Shown: positions 56,301 through 59,300 of the stretch, piece by piece | Layout of the letters: every line of letters starts with the position of its first letter | Numbering within the stretch: position 1 is the first letter of the stretch | From: Hymenolepis diminuta | Lineage: Eukaryota > Platyhelminthes > Cestoda > Cyclophyllidea > Hymenolepididae | Direction: 5' to 3' | NCBI GenBank assembly: GCA_900708905.1 | Contig: CAADRB010000031.1 | Location: 784,429-848,428, forward strand | Length of the DNA stretch: 64,000 nucleotides | The notes under the pieces: generated by a model | Seen by the model: the letters and a program-made list of their open reading frames with translations, nothing else | The model's database searches: none | What the model was told of the DNA's origin: nothing | Position numbers and translations under genes: made by a program

Positions 56301-59300
56301 TAATACTTGTTATTCATGGCATTTCAGTAAACTATCCTGTGGTCTCCGTTTCAATTCATTTTTTTATTTTCCATTCTTACAATACTTTATTCTACTATCA
56401 TATGCAAGCTTCGGTTTTCCTCAGCTAATTCCTACGGTCTCCTGAAGAGTGAGATATTTGGCTTGAATTGGACAGCTACGCTTAGATCAATTCGCCGCCA
56501 GAAATTTGTTGCCTTTGCGTATCTCAGGCCGGAAGGAGACTGAAGGATGACTCTCTGTGTATTTCCAGATTTACTCTTTATTCACCGCCTCTGTGACAAT
56601 ACTTCAGTTTCTCGTCCTCGAAGCCGCAGTGATGTCTTTATGTCCCAATGACGCAAAACCCCTTCCTGTCATGCCTTAATGCTTTTGTCGATTCCCCCCT
56701 TTTTATACCGTCTCGTTTCACTTAAAAGTACATCTGCACTCATGTTCTCAAGCGCGTCCTTATCCAAGTGAATTATATTTGTATTTCCACTCCCACACAC
56801 GATCTTGTCAGTAACCGGTTCCTACGCTTCTCTTTATTCTCCTCTGTTCTTTAGCTCTCTTTCTCTTACTCGCTCGAATCTTCGTGGTGGTTTGTTCAGT
56901 ACATTTTGGCCTAGTCGGCTCTTTGTGTTCTGCTCTTAAACTGTTATTAGCTCTTACAAATCTCTGCGGCCTCTAGAACAAAAAGTACAGAAAGGCGCTG
57001 CACGAGGAACTTTAGAGTGATTATATCAATAATGGCATCAATCACCTACTGAGTATTACTTTCTTTGTAGATAAAACAAAGTATTTTCGCATAATCAACT
57101 ATGGGATGATTCTAAATTACAAATTTATGGGATAAATAAATAATAATAATCCCCCATTTATTCCTCATGTATAGTATGCTTTAACAAAGGAAAGACATTA
57201 GAGACATGATCAAAACTATGAAGCACCTGAAAGATCAAAATAAATAAACCCTTACCTCATGCGTATTAAATCGGGTTCTAGCATCTGACAGCCGCTCTAC
57301 GATTGCTTCATTCAAGGATTTCACTTCCTCAAGAGGGAGATTTTCCATCGCACTAAGATCATCTTTCTCTGTCTCTGCCACAGGGTCTGGAAACTCTGCA
57401 TTCTTCCTCTCCTCTTTCGTATCATTTCCGATCACATCCTTCAGTTGAGGGATATTTTCTACTAGGCGTTCTTCGATTGAGAGAATCCAAGCCAAACTTC
57501 GTTCAACTTTTCCATGAAAGCCAGACATGTTCAACTCCATTTCATCTATGTGACCGGTGTCGTCTGGATCACTGGTATCCTCCGAACAGAAGGTCAACTC
57601 GGAGGCAGTTGGGGAGGAACTTCGTGATGAAGTAGTTGCTACGGTTACAGTTACCCCTTCAGGATCAATTTGGCATCCAGTCTGCAATTGATTTTCCTAA
57701 AACAAAATAGATTTATTATTATAGCGCGCAGGAATGCAAAAAATTACAATTTTTCACTGTGGGGAAACAAATGGAATCAGTTAACAGTATGTTCAACAAA
57801 TGATAAAGAAGAAAGTGATCGAAAAGAGTAAAGTTCAGGTAACAAGGAGTCTCACTTCATCTGATTTTTTGCGTTCAGGTTGCAGGATATTTAAAAAATG
57901 TGTGGCTCGGAAAAACCAGAAATCAAGTTTCATGATTCGTCACCTGTATTGCTAAACGATTTCTTGCTCACGATATCCAGTGCCAAGCAACTGGTTGTTC
58001 AGTCATGATTGTCGGCCTTGTTACTTCTATTCATTTTTCTTCAAAAGGTTGAGAAAAAGAGTGATGTTACATGGTATTAAGTAGCCTACATGATCTGAGC
58101 ATAGCAGAGTGGAGATGGCTAAAATTTTTAACTTTGTAGGGCCGAATATTAAAGTTATTGTATCTTTGTTTAAATTAGCTTCAATGTATGTCATTAAAAT
58201 AAAGTTAAGAAAGTAGGCAACGAATCATCGGGACAGAAATATTCAACGTTTCCTTTCTTCCAAAAAGCAAGTACATGTATAATTTATTAAAAATTAAAAT
58301 CAGTACATTTTAGGAATGCGGCGCTCGATTTAAATTTACGACTTGGAAATTAGCTCATTTTGAACACCTGGTGTAATTTAGATTTAGGCGCATTGACTTT
58401 CTGTGAAACCTACAATTTTAGACATACAGTAAATTAGTTATCTAATCTTGTACATTCTTCTATGGCGAGTGTGATCTTCAAGCTTGGCCCAACTTGCAGA
58501 TGAATTTGCCACGTGGTGGTTTGAGTACACGAACCTATATTGACTCATTATATATATATATATAACCTTAAAAATAATCATACAAAGAAATAAATGTGTC
58601 ATATGTCAACTAGACTATATCCTTTTAAGAAGCGTTTTCGGACAATTGCGTTCTTGAGCCTCACTGATTGGTGACTTATATTCTACCATCCCTCTGTTGA
58701 CCCGTGTGGCTGGTCACTTCATTTCCTAAATACATACCCATGAATACTAGACACGTTACATTTGACTGTTGACCGCTACGCCACCACCGGTTTGGCTTTG
58801 CTTAACTTCAGTGATCAGTGCTTTGTAGGCGACACCGCTTTACCATCAAAAGCAATAATGGCATTTGCAGGTATTATGATTAATTTATATTTCTTTTGTA
58901 CAAAGAGCATATTTTAATCGATCAATTTAGAAAGGATCTAATGATGACCAAAATTGACTAAATGTTTACTTAAAAGGAAAGGGAATAAAGATGCATAATG
59001 TTATTATTGTGAGGTAAAGTCAATAAGGCGAATTCCGAAAGATACCGTTGGTTCCAACGACACATACTGCTCACTCTTGATGACGAAAAACATGATTGAT
59101 TTCATCTCATAAAGCTTCGAAAAACGTAAGGGACCAGTATAATATTATAGAATTCTTAATTCGTTTAGCTGGCACTTCATTACATGACTTCATTACACAA
59201 GTAGTGACTTAAGTATTGAAACAGAATTGACTTTTACGACACAATCGTTAATTACCTTGACTTACTTAAGTCTGCATCAATGATTAATATTTTATTTCCA